From NCBI GenBank assembly GCA_963760935.1, contig CAVXFB010000006.1:1-64000 (forward strand): a DNA stretch of 64,000 bases, in the 5' to 3' direction. The notes under the pieces are model-generated. The model had not been told where the DNA came from. It ran no database searches and was given only the letters and a program-made list of their open reading frames with translations. Both the position numbers and the translations under genes were made by a program. How positions within the stretch are numbered: the first letter of the stretch is position 1; each line of letters starts with the position of its first letter. Positions 40,498 through 47,748 of this stretch are shown one piece after another. The stretch is from CAVXFB01 sp963760935. GTDB lineage: Bacteria; Planctomycetota; Planctomycetia; Pirellulales; Thermoguttaceae.

Positions 40498-41258
40498 GCA
40501 ACCATCTGGCCGCAGGCAAGGTCTACCTGGTGGGAGCGGGCCCGGGCGATCCGGCGCTGATGACGCTCCGCGGTATGGAGTGCCTCAAACAGGCCGACGT
40601 GGTCCTCTTCGACTATCTGGTCGATCCGGCGATCGTCGAGCACGCTCCACCGTCGGCCGAGCGGGTTCGGCTTGCGCGTCATACCGACATCCGACTTGCT
40701 TCGTGGCGGTCCGTCATGAGCCAGATGATCGAGGCAGCGCAACGCGGCAAGACCGTGGTGCGGCTCAAGGGGGGCGATCCGGCCGTGTTCGGCCGATTGG
40801 CGGAAGAAATGGCTGAATTGGGCGCGGCTGGCATATCAGTGGAGGTGGTGCCGGGTGTGACGGCCGGACTGGCTGCCGCGGCACAGGCTGAAATACCCGT
40901 CACGCGCGGCGGACATTCCTCGGCCGTGGCGTTGGTGACCGGTCGCCAGCGCGGTGACAAGACGACTGCCCAACTGGATTATGCCGCGTTGGCCAAGTTT
41001 CCGGGCACGCTTGTGTTCTACATGGGCATAGGCACGGCGGCCGAGTGGAGCGCGGCGCTGATTGAGGAAGGCAAATCACCGCAAACGCCTGTGGCCATCG
41101 TACACCACTGTTCCTGGCCGGATCAGAGCGTGACGCATTGCGTGCTGGGCACCGTGGCCGACGTGGTAATCGCCCGGCGGATTCGCCCTCCGGCAGTTGT
41201 AATCGTGGGCGACGTGGCCGCGCAGAACCCGACGAAAGACAAGGAACAGCGAGAATGA
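40494..41258 (+). CDS. cobA: Uroporphyrinogen-III C-methyltransferase
   Basis: A 254-residue SUMT. It adds two methyl groups to uroporphyrinogen III to make precorrin-2, the precursor of siroheme. Motifs: VYLVGAGPGDPALMTLRG (residues ~10-27), VVRLKGGDPAVFGRL (near 88), VEVVPGVTAGLAAAA and IPVTRGGHSSAVALVTGR. It lacks the CysG dehydrogenase/chelatase domain, so another enzyme must complete siroheme. It overlaps its upstream neighbour by 4 bases and the downstream sulfite-reductase-type gene by 4 bases, forming a tight three-gene unit. Confidence 0.95.
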   Translation: MSNHLAAGKVYLVGAGPGDPALMTLRGMECLKQADVVLFDYLVDPAIVEHAPPSAERVRLARHTDIRLASWRSVMSQMIEAAQRGKTVVRLKGGDPAVFGRLAEEMAELGAAGISVEVVPGVTAGLAAAAQAEIPVTRGGHSSAVALVTGRQRGDKTTAQLDYAALAKFPGTLVFYMGIGTAAEWSAALIEEGKSPQTPVAIVHHCSWPDQSVTHCVLGTVADVVIARRIRPPAVVIVGDVAAQNPTKDKEQRE

Positions 41259-41983
41259 ACAATCTGTCGGCCGTGGAATTGAAGGCATTGAAGGCCCAGG
41301 CGATGATGGTCGAAAAGGGGGGCCAACATTTTAGCGTGCGACTGAGCGTGACCGGCGGCTGTTTGAGCGCCGCGCAACTGCACACAGTGGTGCGATTGGC
41401 GGAACAGTTCGGAGACCGATGCGTGCATCTTACGACCCGACAGGGAGTCGAGATTCCGCATGTGCCCGCTGAAAACCTTGCGACGATGCGGCAGGCCTTG
41501 GAGCAAGCCGGCATGGAACTGGCGGCTATGGGACGCTGCGTGCGGGGCATCACGGCGTGCCCCGGCGCATCGTGCCCGCGCGGGCTAATTGACACGCAGG
41601 AACTGGCGAAGCAGTTGCAGGCACGGGTTGGCGGTCGCAACACTCTACCGCACAAGTTCAAAATCGGCATCAGCGGCTGCCCGAATGGCTGCACGAAGCC
41701 GCAAGAGAACGACGTGGGCATCATGGGGCGAGGCAAACGCTTTGTCGTGTTCGTGGGTGGAAAGATGGGGAAGAGCCCTCGCTGGGCCGACGCATTGCCG
41801 ATAGAGGTTGGGGATGCAGACGGTGTGCTTCGTCTAGTCGAGGCCGCCATTGACTGGTACGCGGCAGAGGGGAGAGAAGGCGAACGATTTGGCGCAACGA
41901 TCGATCGCGTGGGATTGGAGCGGCTGACCGAGCATCTTTGGCAGGCTGGCTCGGTCGGTGAACCGGCCCCGCCCGACGGTTGA
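41255..41983 (+). CDS. Small siroheme/4Fe-4S nitrite-sulfite reductase-type protein
   Basis: About 242 residues starting MNNLSAVELKALKAQAMM. A ferredoxin-like half domain (GGQHFSVRLSVTGGCLSAAQ) is followed by VHLTTRQGVEIPHVP, the siroheme-contacting segment, and by Cys102/Cys107 (CPGASC) and Cys142/Cys146 (GCPNGC) for the cluster. The first pair is CX4C, one residue shorter than the usual CX5C. The protein is a single half-module, about half the length of CysI or NirA, like the small anaerobic sulfite reductases. With cobA and cysH alongside, sulfite reduction is the likely role, but nitrite reduction is not excluded. Confidence 0.85.
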   Translation: MNNLSAVELKALKAQAMMVEKGGQHFSVRLSVTGGCLSAAQLHTVVRLAEQFGDRCVHLTTRQGVEIPHVPAENLATMRQALEQAGMELAAMGRCVRGITACPGASCPRGLIDTQELAKQLQARVGGRNTLPHKFKIGISGCPNGCTKPQENDVGIMGRGKRFVVFVGGKMGKSPRWADALPIEVGDADGVLRLVEAAIDWYAAEGREGERFGATIDRVGLERLTEHLWQAGSVGEPAPPDG

Positions 41984-42063
41984 CCATTACTGCCTACTCA
42001 TGTTCAGGAAGGTAATGCAAAATCTTGGCTCACGACATGAACGAGACTTCGCCTGCAATGCAA

Positions 42064-42089
42064 GGCCGACGTGCCGTCGGCCGCTAAAC
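42064..42089. repeat. GGCCGAC-hairpin repeat (copy)
   Basis: GGCCGACGTGCCGTCGGCC followed by GCTAAAC. It is nearly identical to copies at 46176-46201 and 60272-60297 and more distantly to 32907-32965. It lies between the convergent sulfite-reductase-type and LOG-family genes and could also act as a weak terminator. Confidence 0.65.
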
Positions 42090-43135
42090 TAATGTTGCAT
42101 TACGGTCCTGAGAGCTAATAATTGCTCTTGCTCGGTCGCTCGCCACCCGCGCCTCTCGTTGATACAGTCGATTAGCTGGCGCAGCCGGCCACAACTACGG
42201 CGATCGAAGTGGAAAATCAGGCGAGGCAGATCGGCCAGTTCCGATTCATCGCGTTCTTCCGGAAGGGCTTCACCGACCGCGAAGCGGCCATCGATGAGGA
42301 TGTCGTGGAAGCGCTCGTTGATCTCGTCGAGCTTGCGGTTATCGAGTTGCCGCTGTAAGCGAAACACCAAGTTTGCCCGCACGTAGCGCATGCTATGGTA
42401 CACGCTGTAGAACGTGAGGAATTCGGATACCGCTTCGTCCAAACAATCGGTCATGCGATAGAGCGAGAGGTCTTCAATTCCGATCATGCCACGTTCGAGC
42501 AGTTGCCGCCGGACGAATTGATCGAAACCTTTCCAGTAATCGCCGCCCGGCTCGTCCAACAGCACGACGGGCATCATGTCATGTTTGCCGGTCTGTAGCA
42601 GAGTGAGCACTTCCAAGCCTTCGTCGAGCGTGCCAAAACCGCCGGGCATGAGGCAGAAGGCGTCGCTTTCTTTGACGAACATCAGCTTGCGGGTGAAGAA
42701 GTACTTCATGTAGACCAGCTTGTGGTCTCCGGCGATGATCGGGTTGGCCGATTGTTCGAAGGGCAATAGGATATTCAGCCCCATCGAGTGTTCGCGGCCG
42801 GCTCCCGCATGGCCGGCTTCCATGATGCCACTGGCACCGCCGGTGACGACGAGCCAATTCTGGGCGGCCATGGCGTGGCCGAAAGCGAGCGCTTGTTGAT
42901 AGGCCGGTTGCTCGGGCGTAGTGCGTGCCGAGCCGAAGACAGTCACCTTGCGGTTGTGACGATAGGGCGAGAAGACTTTGAATGCGTACCGCAGTTCCAG
43001 CAGCGTCCGGCTGAGGATCTTCAAATCGCCGCGGCTGGTGTGGTCGCTTGCCAGCTTGTCGGCCGAATCTTTGATCGTTTGGATTAGCTCGGCAATCCGT
43101 TTCGGCGGTTGTTGCGGGGTTGGTATCTCGGTCAC
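42089..43135 (-). CDS. LOG family protein (TIGR00730 Rossmann fold)
   Basis: A 348-residue protein whose central domain is a lysine-decarboxylase-like Rossmann fold: TVFGSARTTPEQPAY, LVVTGGASGIMEAGHAGA, and the signature MPGGFGTLDEGLEVLTLLQ (PGGxGTxxE). Members hydrolyse cytokinin riboside monophosphate or other nucleoside monophosphates; the true substrate here is unknown. The protein is longer than plain LOG proteins, with an N-terminal helical region and a C-terminal ~110-residue extension (LRYVRANLVFRLQ, LIFHFDRRSCGR), as in the larger TIGR00730 relatives. Confidence 0.88.
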   Translation of the reverse strand: MTEIPTPQQPPKRIAELIQTIKDSADKLASDHTSRGDLKILSRTLLELRYAFKVFSPYRHNRKVTVFGSARTTPEQPAYQQALAFGHAMAAQNWLVVTGGASGIMEAGHAGAGREHSMGLNILLPFEQSANPIIAGDHKLVYMKYFFTRKLMFVKESDAFCLMPGGFGTLDEGLEVLTLLQTGKHDMMPVVLLDEPGGDYWKGFDQFVRRQLLERGMIGIEDLSLYRMTDCLDEAVSEFLTFYSVYHSMRYVRANLVFRLQRQLDNRKLDEINERFHDILIDGRFAVGEALPEERDESELADLPRLIFHFDRRSCGRLRQLIDCINERRGWRATEQEQLLALRTVMQH

Positions 43136-43257
43136 AATTCCCTTTTACCATGAATCGCAGCAGGTGAAAAGCGGAAGCAGCGATCAGCCGGCTCAGCCCG
43201 CATTTTTGTGTCGTGCTAGCGTCGGTTTTTCCTTATCTATAGGTGGGAAAATCGGCC

Positions 43258-43286
43258 TTGACGCCGATAGACAAATGGCCTATTCT
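43258..43286 (+). promoter_or_regulatory. Sigma-70-type promoter with no protein gene downstream
   Basis: TTGACG (43258-43263) and TATTCT (43281-43286) with a 17-base spacer. It precedes a stretch with no convincing protein gene and ending in a hairpin plus T-run, so it probably drives the candidate RNA at 43293-43541. Confidence 0.5.
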
Positions 43287-43292
43287 CGCCGC

Positions 43293-43541
43293 CTCAAGGA
43301 TTTAATCCACGTGGATGGGTCTGCATCTGGGGTCACCGCGACGACGGCGACTCTGCGGACCACGAGGCGCTACGCCGCAGGCAAGGATGCCAGCGGCGCG
43401 CTTCGAGCCTATCGACGAGCGGCCGACTAAGCCCGTGCCAAGGCATGAGCTGGGTTGGTGGAGCGTCCAATCGCTCCCGGAACAGTGTCGTGTCCTTTGC
43501 CCCCCTAGGACACAGCTTTTCCGGGGGCCTTTTTATTGCGC
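43293..43541 (+). ncRNA. Candidate small non-coding RNA (~245 nt), unidentified
   Basis: The region has a sigma-70-type promoter seven bases upstream and an intrinsic terminator at its 3' end. It lies between the divergent... outward-facing ends of the LOG gene and glgC, neither of which it serves, since both are on the minus strand. CAAGGA near the 5' end can pair with UCCUUUG near the 3' end to close the molecule. A 51-codon ORF beginning at 43276 overlaps the -10 box and lacks a ribosome-binding site, so coding is unlikely. I could not match it to RNase P, tmRNA, SRP RNA or 6S RNA by conserved bases; 6S-like remains possible from size and location style only. Confidence 0.4.
43499..43537 (+). 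terminator. Intrinsic terminator with competing hairpin
   Basis: GCCCCC (43499-43504) pairs with GGGGGC (43523-43528) and is followed by CTTTTTATT. A second perfect hairpin, GTGTCCT (43490-43496) with AGGACAC (43507-43513), overlaps the first, so the two structures exclude each other, as in attenuators. Confidence 0.65.
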
Positions 43542-43558
43542 ATCCACATGAGGCCTGG

Positions 43559-44809
43559 TCACTTCGCTTTTTCGGGGAAGTGGTCGGCTCCGTGTGTTTT
43601 GGCGATTACAGTCAGGCCATTGTCGCTGACGGTGAAGCCACGGGTGCGGTCGAGATCGTGGTCGTAGCCGATTTCGATGCCGGCGGGGATACAGACGCCC
43701 TTGTCGATGATGGCGCGGCGGATCTTGGCATGACGCCCTACGTCGACGCCTTCGAAGAGGATGGAGTCTTCCACGAGCGAGTAGCTGTTGATGCGGGAGT
43801 TTGGCCCGACGATGGAGCGCTCAACTTGGCCGCCGGAGACGATGCAGCCCTGGCAGATGATGCTGTCGAGGGCGTGACCGCGGCGAGCGCCGGCGCCTTG
43901 CTCGGCGAAAACGAACTTCGGCGGCGGCAGGTTCTGCTGATATGTTCGGATGGGCCAATCGGCGTCGTACATGTTCAGTTGCGGATCGACGGAGATCAGG
44001 TCCATGTTGGCATCATAATAGGCGTCCAACGTGCCGACATCGCGCCAGTAGGCCTCTGTCTTCCGATTTTCGTCGGTGAAGGGGTAGGTGAAGACGCGAT
44101 GCGTTGAGATGACAGATGGGATCAGGTTGTGGCCGAAGTCGTGCTGGCTGCCGTGTCGCGTGGCATCGAGACAAAGCTGCTCGAAGAGGAATCGGGCCGT
44201 AAACATGTAAACGCCCATCGAGGCCAGCGCGTAGCCGGGATCACCGGGGATCGGTTTGGGCTGGGCGGGCTTTTCTTCAAAACCGATCACGCGGTTCTCG
44301 CCGTCGACCTGCATCACGCCAAATTGGTTGGCCGCGGCCTCTACCGGCATGCGCAGGGTGGCGATCGTCAGGTCGGCGTTGGTCTGTTTGTGGCTTTCGA
44401 CCAGCCGAGCATAGTTCATCTTGTAGATGTGGTCGCCGCAGAGCACTACGACGTAGCGCGGCCGCTCTTTTTCGATCGTGTAGATGTTCTGATACACGGC
44501 GTCGGCGGTGCCTTGGTACCAGTGCTCGTCGATGCGTTGCTGAGGGGGCACGACGTCGATAAATTCGCCCAACTCGCGGCAGAAATAGGACTGCCAACCG
44601 AGATTGATGTGGCGGTCAAGGCTCATGGCCTTGTACTGGGTGAGGACGAGATTCTTCCGGACACCGCTATTGAGGCTGTTCGACAGGGCGAAGTCGATAA
44701 TGCGATAGGCGCCGCCGAAGGGCACGGCCGGTTTGGCCCGATCCCGGGTCAACGGTTCCAAGCGGGCTCCTTTGCCGCCGGCAAGGATGACGGCTAATAC
44801 ATCCTTCAT
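43559..44809 (-). CDS. glgC: Glucose-1-phosphate adenylyltransferase
   Basis: A 416-residue ADP-glucose pyrophosphorylase, full length. The nucleotide-binding N-terminus is VILAGGKGARLEPLTRDRAK with PFGGAYRIIDFALSN; GTADAVYQNIYTIEKE, VLCGDHIYKMNY and VIGFEEKPAQPKPIPG are family motifs. The C-terminal left-handed beta-helix has SIICQGCIVSGGQVERSIVG. It makes ADP-glucose from ATP and glucose 1-phosphate for glycogen synthesis. No other glg genes are adjacent, and the gene stands alone. Confidence 0.97.
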   Translation of the reverse strand: MKDVLAVILAGGKGARLEPLTRDRAKPAVPFGGAYRIIDFALSNSLNSGVRKNLVLTQYKAMSLDRHINLGWQSYFCRELGEFIDVVPPQQRIDEHWYQGTADAVYQNIYTIEKERPRYVVVLCGDHIYKMNYARLVESHKQTNADLTIATLRMPVEAAANQFGVMQVDGENRVIGFEEKPAQPKPIPGDPGYALASMGVYMFTARFLFEQLCLDATRHGSQHDFGHNLIPSVISTHRVFTYPFTDENRKTEAYWRDVGTLDAYYDANMDLISVDPQLNMYDADWPIRTYQQNLPPPKFVFAEQGAGARRGHALDSIICQGCIVSGGQVERSIVGPNSRINSYSLVEDSILFEGVDVGRHAKIRRAIIDKGVCIPAGIEIGYDHDLDRTRGFTVSDNGLTVIAKTHGADHFPEKAK

Positions 44810-44991
44810 AGCTAATTCCTTATCCTTGGCGTCCTTACGACTATAGCACGGGTGTAGGGAGAAGCAATTCGGGGCTGGGGGTTGGAGGCTAAGGGCTGGG
44901 GGCTGGGGGATAGGTATTGGAGATTAGGAAAGCAGAGTGTTTGGACTGGTTTCGAGTGGATGTCAGGGCACAGCGATTGTGTGCCGCCTCT
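44810..44991. repeat. G-rich repeat upstream of glgC
   Basis: Bases 44869-44932 are a tract of GGGGCTGGGGGTTGGAGG-like units, similar to those at 45799-45931 and 49612-49680. It could form G-quadruplexes. Part of the glgC promoter region must lie here, but no clear -35/-10 is visible. Confidence 0.5.
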
Positions 44992-45789
44992 TCACGGCAA
45001 CACGTGCAGCACGTCAATAGATATCGGCACAAATGTTTGTTCTGTCGAGAGTTGTGTCGTTATGGCTGGCACCAAGTCGACTACTACTTCTGGCCGGCAT
45101 GATTCAAAACCCCTATCTATTGAGGGGGACGGATCGGCAGGCGATGCTTCGGTGCCCAAGGGGAATGGCCCCATATCCATGGCATGAGAGTCGGTGATCG
45201 TAGTTGAAGTGAGGCTGCGACAACCGGAACTGCCGGTGTCGAGAGTGTCGAGTTGTGCGTCGAGCGACGAGACGAAATGGGGGGCGGTGCGGTCGACCTC
45301 CGCCAGTTGGGGCCGGCCCGAACGGGGACCGCTGGACGGCGCAGGCAAGGGATCCCGGCCGGATAATTCTTCGAGACTTTGCATGAACTGCTCGTAGTCG
45401 TTGTCGGACATTTGCTCGACGAATGGGCGGCTGGCGATCACGAGCATCTCGGCGAGGTGCTCGTAGGTGAGCAGCTTGGGAGGACGCGGCGCGAATTCGT
45501 CGGGATTGCGGCGTTCGAGGATCCAAGCGGCAGCACGCCAGTAGCGGTCCTTTCGAGCGGCGCTGCGGATGTAGCGGAGGGCCTCGATCTCGGCATTTTG
45601 CTGGGCGCGATCAATCTCAGCGGCAAAGTCGGGGTCGCGCTCGGCAGTGCGGGCGATTGTCAGGGCAGAGCAGCCGACATAGCGAGCGGCCACGCGACGG
45701 CTGCTTCCATTGGCGAGTAGCGCAATGATGGTCTTTCGCTTGGTTTCGTCGAGAACCGGCGGACGTCCGCCGGAGTTTTTTGAGGGCAT
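44992..45789 (-). CDS. Helix-turn-helix protein resembling terminase-small-subunit N-termini
   Basis: A 265-residue protein. The N-terminus GGRPPVLDETKRKTIIALLA followed by ARYVGCSALTIARTAERD is a helix-turn-helix of the type found in small terminase subunits and transposase-associated proteins. WRAAAWILERRNPDEFAPRP follows and is common in planctomycete proteins of this sort. The C-terminal ~110 residues are Ser/Thr/Asp-rich and low in pattern. The gene is flanked on both sides by G-rich tandem repeats. No phage genes are adjacent, so it may be a stray mobile-element or regulatory protein. Confidence 0.6.
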   Translation of the reverse strand: MPSKNSGGRPPVLDETKRKTIIALLANGSSRRVAARYVGCSALTIARTAERDPDFAAEIDRAQQNAEIEALRYIRSAARKDRYWRAAAWILERRNPDEFAPRPPKLLTYEHLAEMLVIASRPFVEQMSDNDYEQFMQSLEELSGRDPLPAPSSGPRSGRPQLAEVDRTAPHFVSSLDAQLDTLDTGSSGCRSLTSTTITDSHAMDMGPFPLGTEASPADPSPSIDRGFESCRPEVVVDLVPAITTQLSTEQTFVPISIDVLHVLP

Positions 45790-45798
45790 GGGGGGAGG

Positions 45799-45931
<133 letters not shown>

Positions 45932-46230
45932 GGACAGGGCGCGCGATTTTCGCCGGTTCGGTGACGAATGCTTGATACCAGATTGGTTGGTACGATTTCA
46001 AGCCGGAGTTTTGGGCCATCTTATGCAAGGCGATTGCCGCCGACTCGGCGCGGGGATGGCCCGGCGAAGCGACGCGGCTACAGCACTGCAAGCGTTCCCG
46101 GGCGTGGTAAGTGTTTGTGGTCACGATGGGTGCGCTCGCATATTTAGAAGTCGCCGGCAAGGCAGCTTGATAAGGGGCCGACGTTCCGTCGGCCGCTAAA
46201 CGAGTGCGACTGACGGCGAGCCCAAGGTCG
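45932..46230. other. Non-coding stretch with one hairpin repeat
   Basis: No convincing gene. A minus-strand open frame in this stretch (TNTYHARERLQCCSRVASPG) has a faint coding look and may be a gene remnant. The GGCCGAC hairpin repeat copy lies at 46176-46201. Confidence 0.4.
46176..46201. repeat. GGCCGAC-hairpin repeat (copy)
   Basis: GGCCGACGTTCCGTCGGCC followed by GCTAAAC, identical over 26 bases to 60272-60297. Confidence 0.75.
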
Positions 46231-46860
46231 GTCAATTGCCGGCGCGGGGGACATTGAAGTGACGGGAACGAAGTTTGGCGCGGGGACGGAGGATCGGTGC
46301 GGGTGAGAAGGGAAGACAGCCCGATCTTACGGAACCCTTTCAGGGTTCGCGTGATGATCTGGGACGCTGACCCAGGGCGGCGCTTCGCTTGCCCTGGGCT
46401 GTCATATTGAACCGCGTTGCGGTTCGGGAGGTGCAAGGTCAACGGTGATGCGGTTCGAGAGTGCGCACGTTTGACCGAAGAGCACGAAGAGCGTCACGCA
46501 AAGGCGCGAAGACGCAAAGACGAAGAATAACGCAAGGTAGGCCAATTGCCGGCGCGGGGGACATTGAAGTGACGGGAACGAAGTTTCGCGCGGGGACGGA
46601 GGATCGGTGCGGGTGAGAAGGGGGAAACAGCCCGATCTTACGGAACCCTTTCAGGGTTCGCGTGATGATCTGGGACGCTGACCCAGGGCGGTGCTTCGCT
46701 TGCCCTGGGCTGTCATATTGAACCGCGTTGCGGTTCGAGAGGTGCAAGGTCAACGGTGATGCGGTTCGGGAGGTGCACGGTCAACGGTGATGCGGTTCGG
46801 GAGGTGCAAGGTCAACGGTGATGCGGTTCGGGAGGCGCACGTTTGACCGAAGACCACGAA
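46231..46860. repeat. Direct duplication of ~300 bp with internal 31-bp tandem repeat
   Basis: The segment starting TCAATTGCCGGCGCGGGG (46232) recurs 310 bases later (46542) nearly unchanged, including the hairpin CCCAGGGCGGCGCTTCGC...GCCCTGGG. In the second copy a 31-base unit (GGTGCAAGGTCAACGGTGAT...) is present three times in tandem at 46741-46833. A further partial copy lies at 49741-49825. There is no ORF of quality inside. Confidence 0.85.
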
Positions 46861-47085
46861 GAGCGTCACGCAAAGGCGCAAAGGCGCGAAGACGCAAAGA
46901 CGACGAATCACGCAAGGCAGGTTGGCGCGCCGGTGACGTATCCTTTTCAACAGGTCCCTTTGCGTCTTGCCGTCTCTGCGTGATTGTTTCTGCTCGTTCC
47001 ATTGCCAGAGGGCCATATTCATTGCTGCCCCCCTTTTTCTGATAGACGTTCTAGGTAGACTGGTGAACTGGTTCAGGGAGACGAC
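46861..47085. repeat. CACGCAAAGGCGC-type dispersed repeat
   Basis: Contains CACGCAAAGGCGCAAAGGCG and its near inverted form TCCCTTTGCGTCTTGCCGTC (46961-46978), which could fold together as the ends of a small element. A similar short piece is at 54203-54225. The remainder is leader for the oxidoreductase gene. Confidence 0.5.
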
Positions 47086-47748
47086 ATGAACGTACTGGTC
47101 CTGCTTGCTCATCCACGGCGGCAGAGTTTCAACCATGCGATTGCCGAAGCCGCAAGCAGGGCGTTGCGTGCGGCGGGGCATCGGGTGATCTTTCACGATC
47201 TTTGCGAAGAGCGGTTTCCAGCCGATCTCCCGGCCGAAGAGATACCTGACGACGGGGTCGTGCCGCCTCTGATCTGGCAACACTGCGCGGAACTGCGCGA
47301 GGCGGACGGCATCATCGCGATTCATCCCAACTGGTGGGGCCAGCCGCCGGCGATTCTCAAAGGTTGGATCGATCGAGTCGTTCGGCCGGGCGTCGCCTAT
47401 CGTTTTCAAGAGACCGACGGCGGCGAAGGGATTCCTATCGGACTGCTCCGCGCCCGGGCGGCACTTGTTTTCAACACGTCGAACACACCGCTGGAGCGCG
47501 AAAGGGCCGTCTTTCAAGACCCGTTGGAAACGATCTGGAAGAACTGCGTCTTCGATCTGTGCGGCGTCAAGACCTTCTACCGGCGCATGTTCGGCGTGGT
47601 TGTGACGAGTTCGTTGGAACAACGAACGCAATGGCTTATGGAAGTCGAAGAGCGGGTGACTCAATATTTTCCGAAGGGCGGATTACCGTGCGAAGAGCAG
47701 CAGTCGGCGGATCTCCTGCCAGACGGGATGCGTGACGATGGGCGCTGA
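47086..47748 (+). CDS. NAD(P)H oxidoreductase of the flavodoxin-like quinone reductase family
   Basis: A 220-residue protein with GGGAGA upstream of its ATG. The flavodoxin-like fold begins MNVLVLLAHPRRQSFNHAIA; the FMN/FAD contact and active-site segment IIAIHPNWWGQPPAILKGWI and the loop RVVRPGVAYRF are those of DT-diaphorase/KefF-type enzymes. GLLRARAALVFNTSNTP is the second nucleotide-contact region. It would reduce quinones or electrophiles with NAD(P)H. It overlaps the downstream MutS-like gene by 17 bases, so they are co-expressed. Confidence 0.9.
   Translation: MNVLVLLAHPRRQSFNHAIAEAASRALRAAGHRVIFHDLCEERFPADLPAEEIPDDGVVPPLIWQHCAELREADGIIAIHPNWWGQPPAILKGWIDRVVRPGVAYRFQETDGGEGIPIGLLRARAALVFNTSNTPLERERAVFQDPLETIWKNCVFDLCGVKTFYRRMFGVVVTSSLEQRTQWLMEVEERVTQYFPKGGLPCEEQQSADLLPDGMRDDGR

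Noticed and set aside
43160..43195. SRP RNA-like GGAAGCAGC near 43172
   Set aside because: The full SRP helix-8 consensus (GGAAGGAAGCAGC with a flanking symmetric loop) is absent, and the position is upstream of the promoter found for the candidate RNA.
46750..47664. Long minus-strand open frame overlapping the NAD(P)H oxidoreductase
   Set aside because: It is antisense to a clear gene and elsewhere composed of tandem repeats; no domain is recognisable.
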